This document shows positions 33,470 to 42,566 of a stretch of 64,000 nt of DNA, one piece after another. Origin of the DNA: Candidatus Avelusimicrobium intestinale (GTDB lineage Bacteria > Elusimicrobiota > Elusimicrobia > Elusimicrobiales > Elusimicrobiaceae); NCBI GenBank assembly GCA_902765225.1, contig CACWYV010000006.1:1-64000 (forward strand). The letters run 5' to 3'. Both the position numbers and the translations under genes were made by a program. Each line of letters begins with the position of its first letter. The stretch's first letter is position 1. The notes under the pieces were generated by a model. It was given only the letters and a program-made list of their open reading frames with translations. It did no database searches and was not told where the DNA came from.

Positions 33470-35389
33470 CTACTCTAACGCCGGGTCTTTGAGACCGGCC
33501 TCGGCAAAGCCCTTGGCGCGCAGCTTGCACGAGTCGCACTTGCCGCACGGCTTTTCGCCCCCGGCATAGCAACTCCACGTCAGTTCCAACGGCGCGTGCA
33601 ACCGTACGGCCATTTTGATAATCTCTGCCTTGCTTTTAGTCATCAGCGGAGCCAACACTTCTATTCCACCGTTGACCCCGCGCTCGGTACCGCGGTTTAA
33701 CGCATCCCCCATGGCTTGGTAAAAAGCCGGGGTACAATCGGGATAGCCTGAAAAATCTACCGCATTGGGACCGGAGATGATCGCTCCCGCGCCAATACTA
33801 TCCGCTAGCGAGCCGGCCATGGATAAAAACATCAAATTCCGACCCGGTACATACGTGGAAGGGATCCCATTACTCGGAATTTTTTCCACGGCGATATCTG
33901 GCAGCGGCTGGGATGCATCCACCAACGAACTCTTTTTTAGCCAGGGCAAATTCAACTCCACAATATGATGCGGAATCCCCATATGGTTCGTGATTTCGCG
34001 GGCCGATTCCAATTCCCGCGCGTGACGCTGGCCGTACAAAACAGTCAATGCTTCACAATGATATCCCTGGGCAATGGCCCAGTATAAACAAGTGGTAGAA
34101 TCCAATCCTCCCGAAAAAAGCACAATGGCTTTTTTGCGGCGGCCGCTCCCCCCCACGGATACCGGCTGTCCCGCCGGGGTGGATGCCGGAGCCGTCGCTT
34201 TTGATTTACCGGCAAACGCGTGGCCTTCTACGCGCGGTGTTGCGGACGACTGACCCGATTTGTTCAGCAGAACATCCATCGGGTCCTGGCTTTTCAAATT
34301 ATAGGCCCGTTTTTTACCCAACGCCGCCTGGCGCAGCGAATTTTCCAATTCTTCTTTCTCTTCTTTGACAGAACGAACAATATCCGAGAAAAAACCCTTC
34401 AAACGGAAAGTCGTTTTCCCGGCCTTGTTGTTTTCTGCTTCCGGCACCGCTTTCTTACCCGACGACTTGGCGGCCCGTTTAGGCGGTTTAGCCGGAGCAG
34501 ACGGCTGTGCGGGTGCTTTCCGCGCGGGCGGCTCGGCCGGTGCAGGTTCGGCGGGAGCCTGTGGCGGAGTTTGGGTATCTTGATGGACGGATAACGGAGG
34601 TAAAGTTTCGGGCTCAGCGGGTTCTCCGAAAGCAGGTTTCGTGGCAGCAGGCTGGGGAGCCTCGGCTTGCGGCGCTTGTTTTGCCGGGGCAGCCAACCAC
34701 TTCTCGTCCGTTGCTTTTCCGTACGGCACACATTGGGCCCACTCTCCATCCTCGGACCGTACCAACTCCGGCACAATGGGCAGCCCGTCAATTTTCAAAA
34801 TGAATCTCAAATCTTTTCCGGCGGTTTTCGGGCCTTTTTTTGTAAATTCAGCCAAACGCACCGTATTGCCAAACTCCCCCAAGGCCCGCTCGGGAGAACC
34901 GTTCCCCTGCATAAAATCTTTAATGGCACCGGCGCATAACAGATCTTCTTCCGCCCGCATATGGCTGAAAATGGAAGCCGGGACTAACAACACATCTTGT
35001 TTTTCTTTGAACAATACGTCCGTCAACGCTTCAAAGTTACAAAAACTGCCCATGAGTATCCGGCTGGCCTGCGTAGCCCCTTGGAAAGCGCGTCCGCTAT
35101 CTTTAGAAACTACCAGTACCGATTTTCCCGATGATAATTTGCTAGCCAAGTACGGGGAATCGTCCTGATGTTCAAACGGCATTTCCCGTTCCGAAAGGAC
35201 CACCAACCCCGGTTTGGATTTTTTAAGCAGTTCTGCCGTTTGGGCGGAAGCACAAAGCAACGCCGCACGCGAAGATTCGCGCTTTAGTAGTACGCACACC
35301 GTAGACACCGTACGCAATACATCTACGATGACGACAATCCCTTTCCACCGAGCGCATTCCTCGGGTGTGTTAGCGAGCAGAATGTTCAT
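33470..35389 (-). CDS. queC: ComB-like phosphatase domain fused to 7-cyano-7-deazaguanine synthase (QueC)
   Basis: 639 residues, where QueC alone is about 230. N-terminal (1-180) ComB-like domain: IVDVLRTVSTVCVLL, LSEREMPF, DDSPYLAS, VSKDSGRAFQGA and LMGSFCNFEALTDVL match 2-phosphosulfolactate phosphatases. The middle (about 235-415) is a Pro/Ala/Lys-rich linker. The C-terminal QueC has the PP-loop VLFSGGLDSTTCLYWA, SNGIPSTYVPGRNLMFLS and zinc ligands SCYAGGEKPCGKCDSC. QueC converts carboxydeazaguanine to preQ0 with ATP and ammonia for queuosine. The frame is unbroken, so this is a real fusion; the N-terminal domain's job is unknown. Confidence 0.9.
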   Translation of the reverse strand: MNILLANTPEECARWKGIVVIVDVLRTVSTVCVLLKRESSRAALLCASAQTAELLKKSKPGLVVLSEREMPFEHQDDSPYLASKLSSGKSVLVVSKDSGRAFQGATQASRILMGSFCNFEALTDVLFKEKQDVLLVPASIFSHMRAEEDLLCAGAIKDFMQGNGSPERALGEFGNTVRLAEFTKKGPKTAGKDLRFILKIDGLPIVPELVRSEDGEWAQCVPYGKATDEKWLAAPAKQAPQAEAPQPAATKPAFGEPAEPETLPPLSVHQDTQTPPQAPAEPAPAEPPARKAPAQPSAPAKPPKRAAKSSGKKAVPEAENNKAGKTTFRLKGFFSDIVRSVKEEKEELENSLRQAALGKKRAYNLKSQDPMDVLLNKSGQSSATPRVEGHAFAGKSKATAPASTPAGQPVSVGGSGRRKKAIVLFSGGLDSTTCLYWAIAQGYHCEALTVLYGQRHARELESAREITNHMGIPHHIVELNLPWLKKSSLVDASQPLPDIAVEKIPSNGIPSTYVPGRNLMFLSMAGSLADSIGAGAIISGPNAVDFSGYPDCTPAFYQAMGDALNRGTERGVNGGIEVLAPLMTKSKAEIIKMAVRLHAPLELTWSCYAGGEKPCGKCDSCKLRAKGFAEAGLKDPALE

Positions 35390-35810
35390 TTAAAATCCCC
35401 AATACTTCAAATTCTTCCATAGCTTTTTGATCCGCTTCCGTTAAATTGTCCACGTACTTGATGGCATAAATAACCAACGTGACCCGCGGGTCGGTTGCGC
35501 CGTCTTCAGCGCTGTTGTACTGCCCGATGAATATAGCATCGGCCCCTTTGGATGCTGCAAATTTCTTTCCCTTTTCAATCCCCATCAAAATAGAATCGCG
35601 CTGGGGTTTAACGTTTTTAATACGTAGCAACCCCAAATTACCGTACGGCCGGGTGATGTCCGCACGACGGCCGCTTACAATTTCCAAATCTTTCACTTTG
35701 GTAGGCGGAAACTCCGGCCCGATCGGAATCCAATCCAAGTTATTCTGCCCCAACGTAGCACAACCTGCCAACAACCCGCTGACTAACACCAGTAACCGTA
35801 TCCCTTTCAT
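35370..35810 (-). CDS. Lipoprotein of unknown function
   Basis: 146 residues from ATG 35810 (AGGAGA upstream). MKGIRLLVLVSGLLAGC is a lipoprotein signal with lipobox LAGC. The mature part has a compact alpha/beta pattern with VKDLEIVSGRRADITRP and KFAASKGADAIFIGQY, reminiscent of small envelope stress proteins that bind membranes, but no family is assigned. A longer reading frame to 35849 would place the signal internally and overlap rlmN. It overlaps the start of the queC fusion by 20 bases. Confidence 0.72.
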   Translation of the reverse strand: MKGIRLLVLVSGLLAGCATLGQNNLDWIPIGPEFPPTKVKDLEIVSGRRADITRPYGNLGLLRIKNVKPQRDSILMGIEKGKKFAASKGADAIFIGQYNSAEDGATDPRVTLVIYAIKYVDNLTEADQKAMEEFEVLGILNEHSAR

Positions 35811-35818
35811 ACTGTCTC

Positions 35819-36841
35819 CTATTTGTAGTGAGCCGCCAACTGGCCGCACGCGGCCAAAATGTCATTACCCATACTTTTGCGTATCGTAACTCCGATCCCC
35901 ATTCCTTTCAGTCCGGCCGCAAACGCTTTCACTACGCGTTCATCTGTTTTTTCCCCACGGCCTAAATTACACGCAATCAAATTAACATGCAACAAATAGT
36001 TATCCTTAATGGAATAAATCCAATCGGCCAGTTTACGGATATGTTCCGGCCGGCTGTTTATGTTTTCCAACACGGAATATTCCAAAAACACTTGCCTTCC
36101 CGTCATGGCAATATATTCTTCCAGGGCTTTTTTCAATTCGTCCAAATTATACCGGCGGTTGACCGGCATGAGTTTGCTGCGCTCGGCATTATCGGCATTA
36201 TGCAGTGATACCGCCAAGTTGGCCTGCGGCAAATCCAGGGCCAGTTTATGCAGTTTATCGGCAATGCCCGACGTGGAAATGGAAATATGCCGCGCCCCGA
36301 TGTTGAGGTAATCGGGGTTAGATAAATCGTGCGCCGCCTTCACTACATTTAGGTAATTTAGCAGCGGTTCCCCCATTCCCATAAACACCACGCTGGCAAT
36401 ACGGTCGCCCAATTTTTCCCGGTGCAAGTATTGGTACCACATTAGCACCTGGTCGGTAATTTCTTCTTGGGTTAAATCGCGCTTAAAGCCCATTTTCCCC
36501 GTACTGCAAAACGAACAATGCAACGCACAACCGACTTGGCTGGAAACGCATACGCTCCACGTATCTTGCGGTTTCAATAAAACAGTTTCTATTTGCAAGC
36601 CGTCGTGCAACGTAAGCAGGGCTTTAGCCGTGCGGTCCCGTTGCGAACAAACCACCTTACTCACTTTAAACGACAAAATCGGCTGGTCTTTTTCCAACTG
36701 CGTCCGTAAGTCCGCCGGCAAGTTAGACGCCTCTTCCCACGATGATACCCCGCGCTTAAACACGGCTTCACGCACCTGGGCTATGCGAAAGTTAGGCAAG
36801 CCGGCCTCTTTGATATATTGTTTGACTTTCTCAAAATCCAT
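35819..36841 (-). CDS. rlmN: 23S rRNA (adenine2503-C2)/tRNA A37 methyltransferase RlmN
   Basis: 340 residues. This radical SAM methylase uses two SAM molecules. Seen: CALHCSFCSTGKMGFKRDL (cluster Cys CxxxCxxC), VVFMGMGEPLLNY, HISISTSGI and the C-terminal RKSMGNDILAACGQLA with the methylated Cys. The ATG at 36841 has no ribosome-binding site; an extended -10 lies 6 bases upstream, so the mRNA is probably leaderless. The lipoprotein gene follows 8 bases after the stop. Confidence 0.96.
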   Translation of the reverse strand: MDFEKVKQYIKEAGLPNFRIAQVREAVFKRGVSSWEEASNLPADLRTQLEKDQPILSFKVSKVVCSQRDRTAKALLTLHDGLQIETVLLKPQDTWSVCVSSQVGCALHCSFCSTGKMGFKRDLTQEEITDQVLMWYQYLHREKLGDRIASVVFMGMGEPLLNYLNVVKAAHDLSNPDYLNIGARHISISTSGIADKLHKLALDLPQANLAVSLHNADNAERSKLMPVNRRYNLDELKKALEEYIAMTGRQVFLEYSVLENINSRPEHIRKLADWIYSIKDNYLLHVNLIACNLGRGEKTDERVVKAFAAGLKGMGIGVTIRKSMGNDILAACGQLAAHYK

Positions 36842-36847
36842 ATACTT

Positions 36848-36856
36848 ATTTTAGCA
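36848..36856 (-). promoter_or_regulatory. Extended -10 of a leaderless promoter (rlmN)
   Basis: On the minus strand TGCTAAAAT, then AAGTAT, then ATG at 36841. The 238-base gap to the divergent gene at 37080 holds no gene I can support. Confidence 0.55.
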
Positions 36857-37061
36857 TATCTATCGGAGATTTTTTGTTACAATGCGTTAAGTAGATAGGC
36901 GTATCCGCCGCACCCAAACAAGTCATTGTGCAAAAGAAGAACCCCACCTAAACAAAAAACGGGTTTTATCAAAAAAGTCTATCCACTCCTTCCTCGTCCG
37001 GGTCTTGGAATCATTTCCGCATGCTGTAATTTGGACTAAATAGGAATTTTTCACGCAATTT

Positions 37062-37070
37062 TGCTATAAT
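37062..37070 (+). promoter_or_regulatory. Extended -10 of a leaderless promoter (phosphomutase)
   Basis: TGCTATAAT, a perfect extended -10, with 9 bases to the ATG at 37080 and no purine-rich ribosome site between. No good -35, as is usual for TGn promoters. Confidence 0.65.
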
Positions 37071-37079
37071 GTCTGCACT

Positions 37080-38564
37080 ATGCAAGATATCAAATTTAGT
37101 ACGGCCGGCTTCCGGGCCACAACAGCAGACGGGTTAACCGCCCAGTCCATACAGCGGTTGGTTTACGGGATTTCCGAACATATTTTGGAACATCCCTTCT
37201 ACGGTTTTAAAGGTACAGGTTACCAAAATTTCTGCAAAACACAAGGCAAGAAATTAAAAAACCCACTTGTATTTGTCGGGTTTGATACACGTTTTTTATC
37301 TAAACAACTGGCCTATGTAGCCGCCAATGCTTTAGTACAAAGCGGCATTACCGTGCGCATGGCGGAAGAACCGCTGCCAACCCCGGTAGCCGAGTGGGCT
37401 GTGCGCAACGAGTGTGCCGTCGGAGCTGTTGTCATTACCGGTAGCGAATCCCCCTATTACGTCAACGGACTCAAATGGATTTCCTACTACGGCGGCATTG
37501 CCAACAACGAGATTAACGCGGATATTGAAAAGCGTATCCCAGCCGAAAACGCCCAAATTCTTAAAGCATCTTCCACGGAATTTGGTTCCCTCAATGCGGC
37601 AGTTACCGTTACCAAAGAACTGCGCAAAAGTTACCTGACTCATTTGGAAAAAATAATTAACACGCGGGCTCTCAAAAAAGCCAAACTCAAGATTGCCGTG
37701 GACCCACTCTTTGGCTCAGCCAAAAATTATTTCCGTCCGTTTTTAGAAAAATACAACATTACGGTAGAAGGCATCCACGAACAAGATGACGGCCTTTTTG
37801 GGGCTACCGTACCTAATGCGGGCCCCGTCAGTTTAGGGGAACTCAAAAAATTGGTCATCACCCAAAAAATGCACTTGGGCATTGCCTGCAACCCCGATTG
37901 CGACAAATTCGGTTTGATTGATTCCGACGGGGAATGGATTTCCCCCAACGAAATTGCGCCTATGTTGCTACATCACTTGGTATGCAACAAGAAACTGAAA
38001 GGCCGCGTTTGCCGCAGTGTAATTACCTCCAACTTAATTGATCAAGTAGCCAAAGCCAATGGGCTCATGCTACGGGAAACGCCCGTCGGTTTTAAATACA
38101 TCACCGACCTGATGATCACCGGTCAATACGTGATGGGGCTGGAAGAATCGGGCGGGCTAGCAGTGTCCAACCATATTCCCGACAAGGACGGCCTCTTGGC
38201 TTGTTTATTGGTGGTGGATATGTTAGCCACCGAAGGTAAAACCTTAAAGCAATTGCGTAAAGACTTTTATAAAAAGTACAATCCGCTTTTTGATCAAAAA
38301 GTAAGTATCCCCAAAACAGAAACGGAAATCAACCGTATCATGGAATGGCTGGATATCCGCCCGCCGTTATCTATCAACAAAACTTCCGTTTGGCGTATTG
38401 ATTCCACGGACGGATTTAAGTTTATCCTCAAAGGAGGCAGTTGGCTAGCCATACGGCCCTCCGGCACGGAAAAACTGATCCGTTTGTACGCCGAATCCCC
38501 GGATGAAAACCTCCCCGCACGGCTTATAAAAGAAGGCAAAAAAATTATTGACAGTATCGTATAA
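37080..38564 (+). CDS. Alpha-D-phosphohexomutase family (phosphoglucomutase/phosphomannomutase-like)
   Basis: 494 residues with the four-domain phosphohexomutase layout. Phosphoserine loop VVITGSESPYYVNGLKW (TASHNP expected; the Ser is kept, His becomes Glu). Metal loop CNPDCDKFGLID (DPDGDR expected; the first Asp is Asn, Arg is Lys). Sugar loop EESGGLAVS. Phosphate loop RPSGTEKLIRLYAE is intact. It would interconvert hexose 1- and 6-phosphates. The changed metal loop raises doubt about rate or metal use. It lies 32 bases upstream of enolase. Confidence 0.82.
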   Translation: MQDIKFSTAGFRATTADGLTAQSIQRLVYGISEHILEHPFYGFKGTGYQNFCKTQGKKLKNPLVFVGFDTRFLSKQLAYVAANALVQSGITVRMAEEPLPTPVAEWAVRNECAVGAVVITGSESPYYVNGLKWISYYGGIANNEINADIEKRIPAENAQILKASSTEFGSLNAAVTVTKELRKSYLTHLEKIINTRALKKAKLKIAVDPLFGSAKNYFRPFLEKYNITVEGIHEQDDGLFGATVPNAGPVSLGELKKLVITQKMHLGIACNPDCDKFGLIDSDGEWISPNEIAPMLLHHLVCNKKLKGRVCRSVITSNLIDQVAKANGLMLRETPVGFKYITDLMITGQYVMGLEESGGLAVSNHIPDKDGLLACLLVVDMLATEGKTLKQLRKDFYKKYNPLFDQKVSIPKTETEINRIMEWLDIRPPLSINKTSVWRIDSTDGFKFILKGGSWLAIRPSGTEKLIRLYAESPDENLPARLIKEGKKIIDSIV

Positions 38565-38596
38565 GGCCGCACTTGCGTGCGAGCCGGGGGGTATAA

Positions 38597-39880
38597 ATGG
38601 TTCGCATTGAAAAAATTACAGCACGGGAAATTTTAGATTCCCGCGGCTATCCGACCGTCTGCGCTACGGTGCACCTCAGTGATGGTTCCGTGGCTCAGGC
38701 CGCCGTGCCCAGCGGGGCTTCAACCGGGTCGCACGAAGCGGTAGAATTACGCGACGGCAACACCCGCTTTGGTGGGAAAGGCGTATTAAAAGCTGTTGCC
38801 AACGTCTCCCTAATTGCGGACCGATTGGTCGGGCAAGACCCGTTAAACATTCGCCGCTTAGACGAACAGATGACCCTATTGGACGGCACTCCCAACAAAT
38901 CCCGTTTAGGGGCCAACGCCACACTAGCTGTTTCCATGGCCCTCGTACGAGCAGGAGCCCTGCATACCAGACGACCGCTGTATGAACACATCCGCCGCCT
39001 CTATGAACTACCGGAAACCGGCTACCTGTTGCCCGCCCCTATGCTCAACATCATTAACGGCGGAAAGCACGCCGATTCCGGCCTGGATATCCAGGAATTT
39101 ATGATTTTGCCCGTACACGCCCCGCGTTTCTCCGTGGCGTTACAAAGCGCGGTAGAAACATACCACACCCTGCGCGCGTTACTCCAAGAACAGAGCCAGG
39201 TAATCGCTGTAGGGGATGAAGGAGGATTCGCTCCTAAAATTGCCTCGCATGAAAAAGTCTTACAACTCATTTTAGTAGCGGCACAAAAAGCCGGGTATCC
39301 ACACATGGCCTTGGCGTTAGATGCAGCCGCCAATGAATTTTATAAGAACGGGAAATATCATCTGGAAGGAAACGCGCTGACGGCAGAAGAATTAGATACA
39401 ATTTATAAACACTGGTGTGATACTTATCCGCTACTTTCGCTGGAGGATCCCTTACAGGAAGACGATTGGACTGGCTGGCAAACGCTTACCGCTACATTGG
39501 GCCGTCAAGTAAAATTGGTAGGCGACGACTTATTCGTAACCAACTACCACCGGTTACAACAAGGAATTGAACAAAAAGCCGCCAATGCGGTATTGATTAA
39601 ACTCAACCAAATTGGTACAGTATCAGAGACGGTAGATGTAATCCGCTTGGCCAAACGGCACGGTTATACGTGCATTGTTTCGCACCGCTCCGGAGAAACG
39701 GAAGATACGTTTATTGCCGACCTGGCTGTGGCCACCCATGCAGGGGCCATTAAAACCGGGGCACCGGCCCGCGCGGAACGTACCGCTAAGTACAACCGGT
39801 TGTTACAAATTGAGGAAGAACTCGGCCCGCAGGCCGTCTATGCCCAGGACCGGGCGTTTCAAACTGTATGCAGGAGTTAA
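38597..39880 (+). CDS. eno: Enolase
   Basis: 427 residues, normal length. It dehydrates 2-phosphoglycerate to PEP, supplying the PTS permease and PckA. Seen: SRGYPTVCATVHL, VPSGASTGSHEAVELRD, GDEGGFAPK (catalytic Glu), SLEDPLQEDDW, LIKLNQIGT (catalytic Lys) and SHRSGETEDTFIADL. The last 13 bases overlap the divIC-like gene. Confidence 0.98.
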   Translation: MVRIEKITAREILDSRGYPTVCATVHLSDGSVAQAAVPSGASTGSHEAVELRDGNTRFGGKGVLKAVANVSLIADRLVGQDPLNIRRLDEQMTLLDGTPNKSRLGANATLAVSMALVRAGALHTRRPLYEHIRRLYELPETGYLLPAPMLNIINGGKHADSGLDIQEFMILPVHAPRFSVALQSAVETYHTLRALLQEQSQVIAVGDEGGFAPKIASHEKVLQLILVAAQKAGYPHMALALDAAANEFYKNGKYHLEGNALTAEELDTIYKHWCDTYPLLSLEDPLQEDDWTGWQTLTATLGRQVKLVGDDLFVTNYHRLQQGIEQKAANAVLIKLNQIGTVSETVDVIRLAKRHGYTCIVSHRSGETEDTFIADLAVATHAGAIKTGAPARAERTAKYNRLLQIEEELGPQAVYAQDRAFQTVCRS

Positions 39881-40170
39881 TTGATACATTAGTTAAAAAC
39901 CGTAAACCGTTACTAATCGGATTGAGTCTGTTGGCCGTAGGGTTGTTGCTATTAGGGAATAATCTGCTGAATCTGTGGCACAACAAGACGGAAAAACACC
40001 GTCTGGCCCGCCAAAGCGTGCAACTGGACGAAGAATACCAAGAACTCCGGCATACCAAAGAATTACTGGACAAGCAGGATCCCGCCCTGTTGGAAAAAAT
40101 CGCCCGTACACAATACCATCTGGCAAAACCCGGCGAAATAGAATTTAGATTTGAGAGAAAAACCCTATGA
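39868..40170 (+). CDS. Septum formation initiator (FtsB/DivIC family)
   Basis: 100 residues: a short cytoplasmic N-terminus, one membrane helix (LLIGLSLLAVGLLLLGNNLL), then a coiled coil (HRLARQSVQLDEEYQELRH) and the terminal EKIARTQYHLAKPGEIEFRF, close to the FtsB/DivIC ending. It should bridge FtsL and FtsQ in the divisome. It follows enolase, as ftsB does in many proteobacteria, and shares ATGA with the next gene. Confidence 0.85.
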   Translation: MQELIDTLVKNRKPLLIGLSLLAVGLLLLGNNLLNLWHNKTEKHRLARQSVQLDEEYQELRHTKELLDKQDPALLEKIARTQYHLAKPGEIEFRFERKTL

Positions 40171-40775
40171 ATGTGGATGTTTTGTATCTGGGTCCTATGG
40201 ACAATTGCACCTACCTCGTCACTGAAGGGACGGAGGCGTTACTCGTTGATCCGGCTTGGGATATGACCGCTGTTGAACAGGCCCTTCACCGGGGAAACCT
40301 CTCTTTGCTCGGCGTTTTCTTTACACACGGTCATTTTGACCACGTCAAATTTTCCCAACAATTGTTGGAGCGCACCGCAGTGAAAGGATATTTGGAAGAA
40401 AAAGATGTGGCACTTGCCGGGTTAGATGTTTCCCTACTACATACTTACCACGGAGAGCAAACTTTTCATCTCGGTCCGTTTGATATTCACGTTATTCCTA
40501 CGCCGGGTCATACGGCCGGAAGCGTATGTCTTCAAATCGGCACAGCGCTTTTCACAGGGGATACTCTTTTCCCCGGTGCCTGCGGGCGGGTAGATTTGCC
40601 TTCTTCCAATCCGCGCGATATGCGCCAAAGTCTGGTGAAGTTGGCCGGTTTACCGGAGGATACACAAATTTTTGCCGGACACCGCTACGGCGGGAAATGC
40701 AGTTCTACGATTGGGTACGAACGCCTCAAGAATCCGTTTATGCGCAATGCCCTTCGGGATAAGGAGAATTTATAA
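40167..40775 (+). CDS. Metallo-beta-lactamase-fold hydrolase, glyoxalase II-like
   Basis: 202 residues. Seen: LVDPAWD, the metal motif THGHFDHVK, PTPGHTAGSVCL, FTGDTLFPGACGRVD and AGHRYGG. All His and Asp ligands for a binuclear site are present. Small proteins of this kind hydrolyse thioesters such as S-lactoylglutathione or related thiols, but substrates vary; the C-terminal glyoxalase II domain is lacking. Translationally coupled both to the gene before it (ATGA) and to lgt (next base). Confidence 0.85.
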   Translation: MNVDVLYLGPMDNCTYLVTEGTEALLVDPAWDMTAVEQALHRGNLSLLGVFFTHGHFDHVKFSQQLLERTAVKGYLEEKDVALAGLDVSLLHTYHGEQTFHLGPFDIHVIPTPGHTAGSVCLQIGTALFTGDTLFPGACGRVDLPSSNPRDMRQSLVKLAGLPEDTQIFAGHRYGGKCSSTIGYERLKNPFMRNALRDKENL

Positions 40776-41573
40776 ATGCACCCTGTATTTTTAAAAATCG
40801 GTTCATTTGAACTGGCCAGTTACGGACTGATGACTGCGTTGGGTTATGCGGTGGCCTCGTGGTATTTACTACGTTATTTGCGTAAAACCGGGATGGATAG
40901 GGACACTTTTTGGAATTTGATTTTTATTACTTTTGTCAGCGCGGTTATCGGTTCCAAACTGCTATACATATTGGTTTCTTGGGAACAATTAGACCCGGCT
41001 TCCGTAGCTGATAAGATTGTTTATTTTATCCGCAATTTTCGCTACGGATTTGTATTTTATGGCGGGCTGATAACCGCTGTCATCACGTTGGCCGTTTATC
41101 TTAAAATAAAACACCTTCCGCTCGTCCGTACGGCCGACTTTATGATTGTGGGGTTACCTTTGGGGCATGCTTTCGGACGTGTGGGATGTTTTTTGGCGGG
41201 TTGCTGCCATGGCAAACCGACTGACCTGCCCTGGGGCGTTGTATTTACCGATCCGCATGCCATGGTATCGCCGGAATTATTGGGCGTTCCGGTTCACCCC
41301 ACCCAACTCTATGAAGCAGCCGGAAACTTATTGATTTTTCTCTTTTTACATTTCCTTTCCCGCAAACCGCACCGCGGAGGGCTCGTTGTACTGGCTTATG
41401 TAACGTGTTATAGTTTCATGCGTTTTGTCATTGAATTTTTCCGCGGGGATTACCGCGGTGAATATATTTTAGGGCTTTCCCCCTCCCAGTTAATTGCCTT
41501 GGCGATAGCCGTCATGGCGGCCATGGGCTGGAATGTACTGGCCCGCTTGGAGCGCGATACATATGCCCGCTAA
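40776..41573 (+). CDS. lgt: Prolipoprotein diacylglyceryl transferase
   Basis: 265 residues with seven membrane segments. Seen: SYGLMTALGYAVA, FVFYGGLITAV, and the Lgt signature GHAFGRVGCFLAGCCHGKPTD, then HPTQLYEA and the C-terminal FFRGDYR. It moves diacylglycerol from phosphatidylglycerol to the lipobox Cys; several lipoproteins in this window are likely substrates. GGAG precedes the ATG. Confidence 0.97.
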   Translation: MHPVFLKIGSFELASYGLMTALGYAVASWYLLRYLRKTGMDRDTFWNLIFITFVSAVIGSKLLYILVSWEQLDPASVADKIVYFIRNFRYGFVFYGGLITAVITLAVYLKIKHLPLVRTADFMIVGLPLGHAFGRVGCFLAGCCHGKPTDLPWGVVFTDPHAMVSPELLGVPVHPTQLYEAAGNLLIFLFLHFLSRKPHRGGLVVLAYVTCYSFMRFVIEFFRGDYRGEYILGLSPSQLIALAIAVMAAMGWNVLARLERDTYAR

Positions 41574-42468
41574 AAAGACAATCGTTTTTGACGGATATTC
41601 CAAACGCTTGGACGTATTTGTAGCAGATGAATTGGAAAATCTGTCTCGTTCGCTTGTGCAAAAACTGATTAAAGAAGGACACGTAACCGTTAACGGCAAA
41701 TGCGTAAAACCTTCCTGGCCGTTAACAACGGGCGACAAAGTGGAAATTTCTCTGCCGCAAGCCCATAGCCAAACCAAACTGGCTGACTTACTCCTACATG
41801 ACGATAAAGACTTTCTGGTAGTCATCAAGCCGGCCGGGTTACTGGTACATCCGCAAAGCCCCGTGTGGGAAGAGCACCCGGAAGCGGTATTTTCTGCGGA
41901 TGAAACCCTTGTATCCGTCTTACTCGCCGCGCCGCCGAAAGGTTTTGTGAAAGACATGCCGCGGGCCGGACTTGTTCATCGGCTGGACCGTGAAACGAGC
42001 GGTGTTATGATTATAGCTAAAACGCCGCAATTCCAGGCCGAAATGGTGGCTCTGTTTGCCAACCGGCAAGTCCACAAAACATACCATGCTATTGCCTGTG
42101 GCGAAATACCCGATGACACCGGAACTATCGACGTACCCATCGGCCGGGTAGCGGGCGGCAAAATAAAAGCGTCCGACGTCGGACGGGAAGCCATCACCGA
42201 TTACAAAGTTTTAGAACGCAAAAACGGATTTACCTATGTAGAACTTTATCCCCGCACGGGCCGCACCAATCAGTTGCGGGTACATTTAAATTGGCTGGGA
42301 TATCCCGTCCTGGGGGATTGGTTATACCGCGGGGCAACGGCGCAGCGACTGATGTTGCACGCCCGGCGCATTGAATTTATCCACCCGCTAACAGGGAAAA
42401 AGTGCGATTTTGAAGCCCCGGTTCCGACAGATTTTTTGGAAGCGTGGGAACGGGTAACCCGTCCCTAA
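41563..42468 (+). CDS. RluA/RluD-family pseudouridine synthase
   Basis: 301 residues from ATG 41563 (MPAKKTIVF). N-terminal S4 RNA-binding domain (RLDVFVADELENLSRSLVQK), then the RluA catalytic motif GLVHRLDRETSGVMIIAK with the catalytic Asp, and RTGRTNQLRVHLNWLGYPVLGD. It isomerises uridines in 23S rRNA, most like RluD, though tRNA targets are possible. It overlaps lgt by 11 bases. Confidence 0.93.
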   Translation: MPAKKTIVFDGYSKRLDVFVADELENLSRSLVQKLIKEGHVTVNGKCVKPSWPLTTGDKVEISLPQAHSQTKLADLLLHDDKDFLVVIKPAGLLVHPQSPVWEEHPEAVFSADETLVSVLLAAPPKGFVKDMPRAGLVHRLDRETSGVMIIAKTPQFQAEMVALFANRQVHKTYHAIACGEIPDDTGTIDVPIGRVAGGKIKASDVGREAITDYKVLERKNGFTYVELYPRTGRTNQLRVHLNWLGYPVLGDWLYRGATAQRLMLHARRIEFIHPLTGKKCDFEAPVPTDFLEAWERVTRP

Positions 42469-42566
42469 ACTTCCCGTAACCGCTTGTGTGAAAACCCCCA
42501 CACAAGAGATACAGAAAAAGGTAGAATATAGGGGTCTTTTAAATTAAATACAAGGAGCATGATGGT

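Noticed and set aside
36857-37061. Gap between rlmN and the phosphomutase considered for a small RNA (TTACAAT box, AACCC/GGGTT hairpin)
   Set aside because: The stem is short with a very long loop, and the box is not followed by convincing structure.
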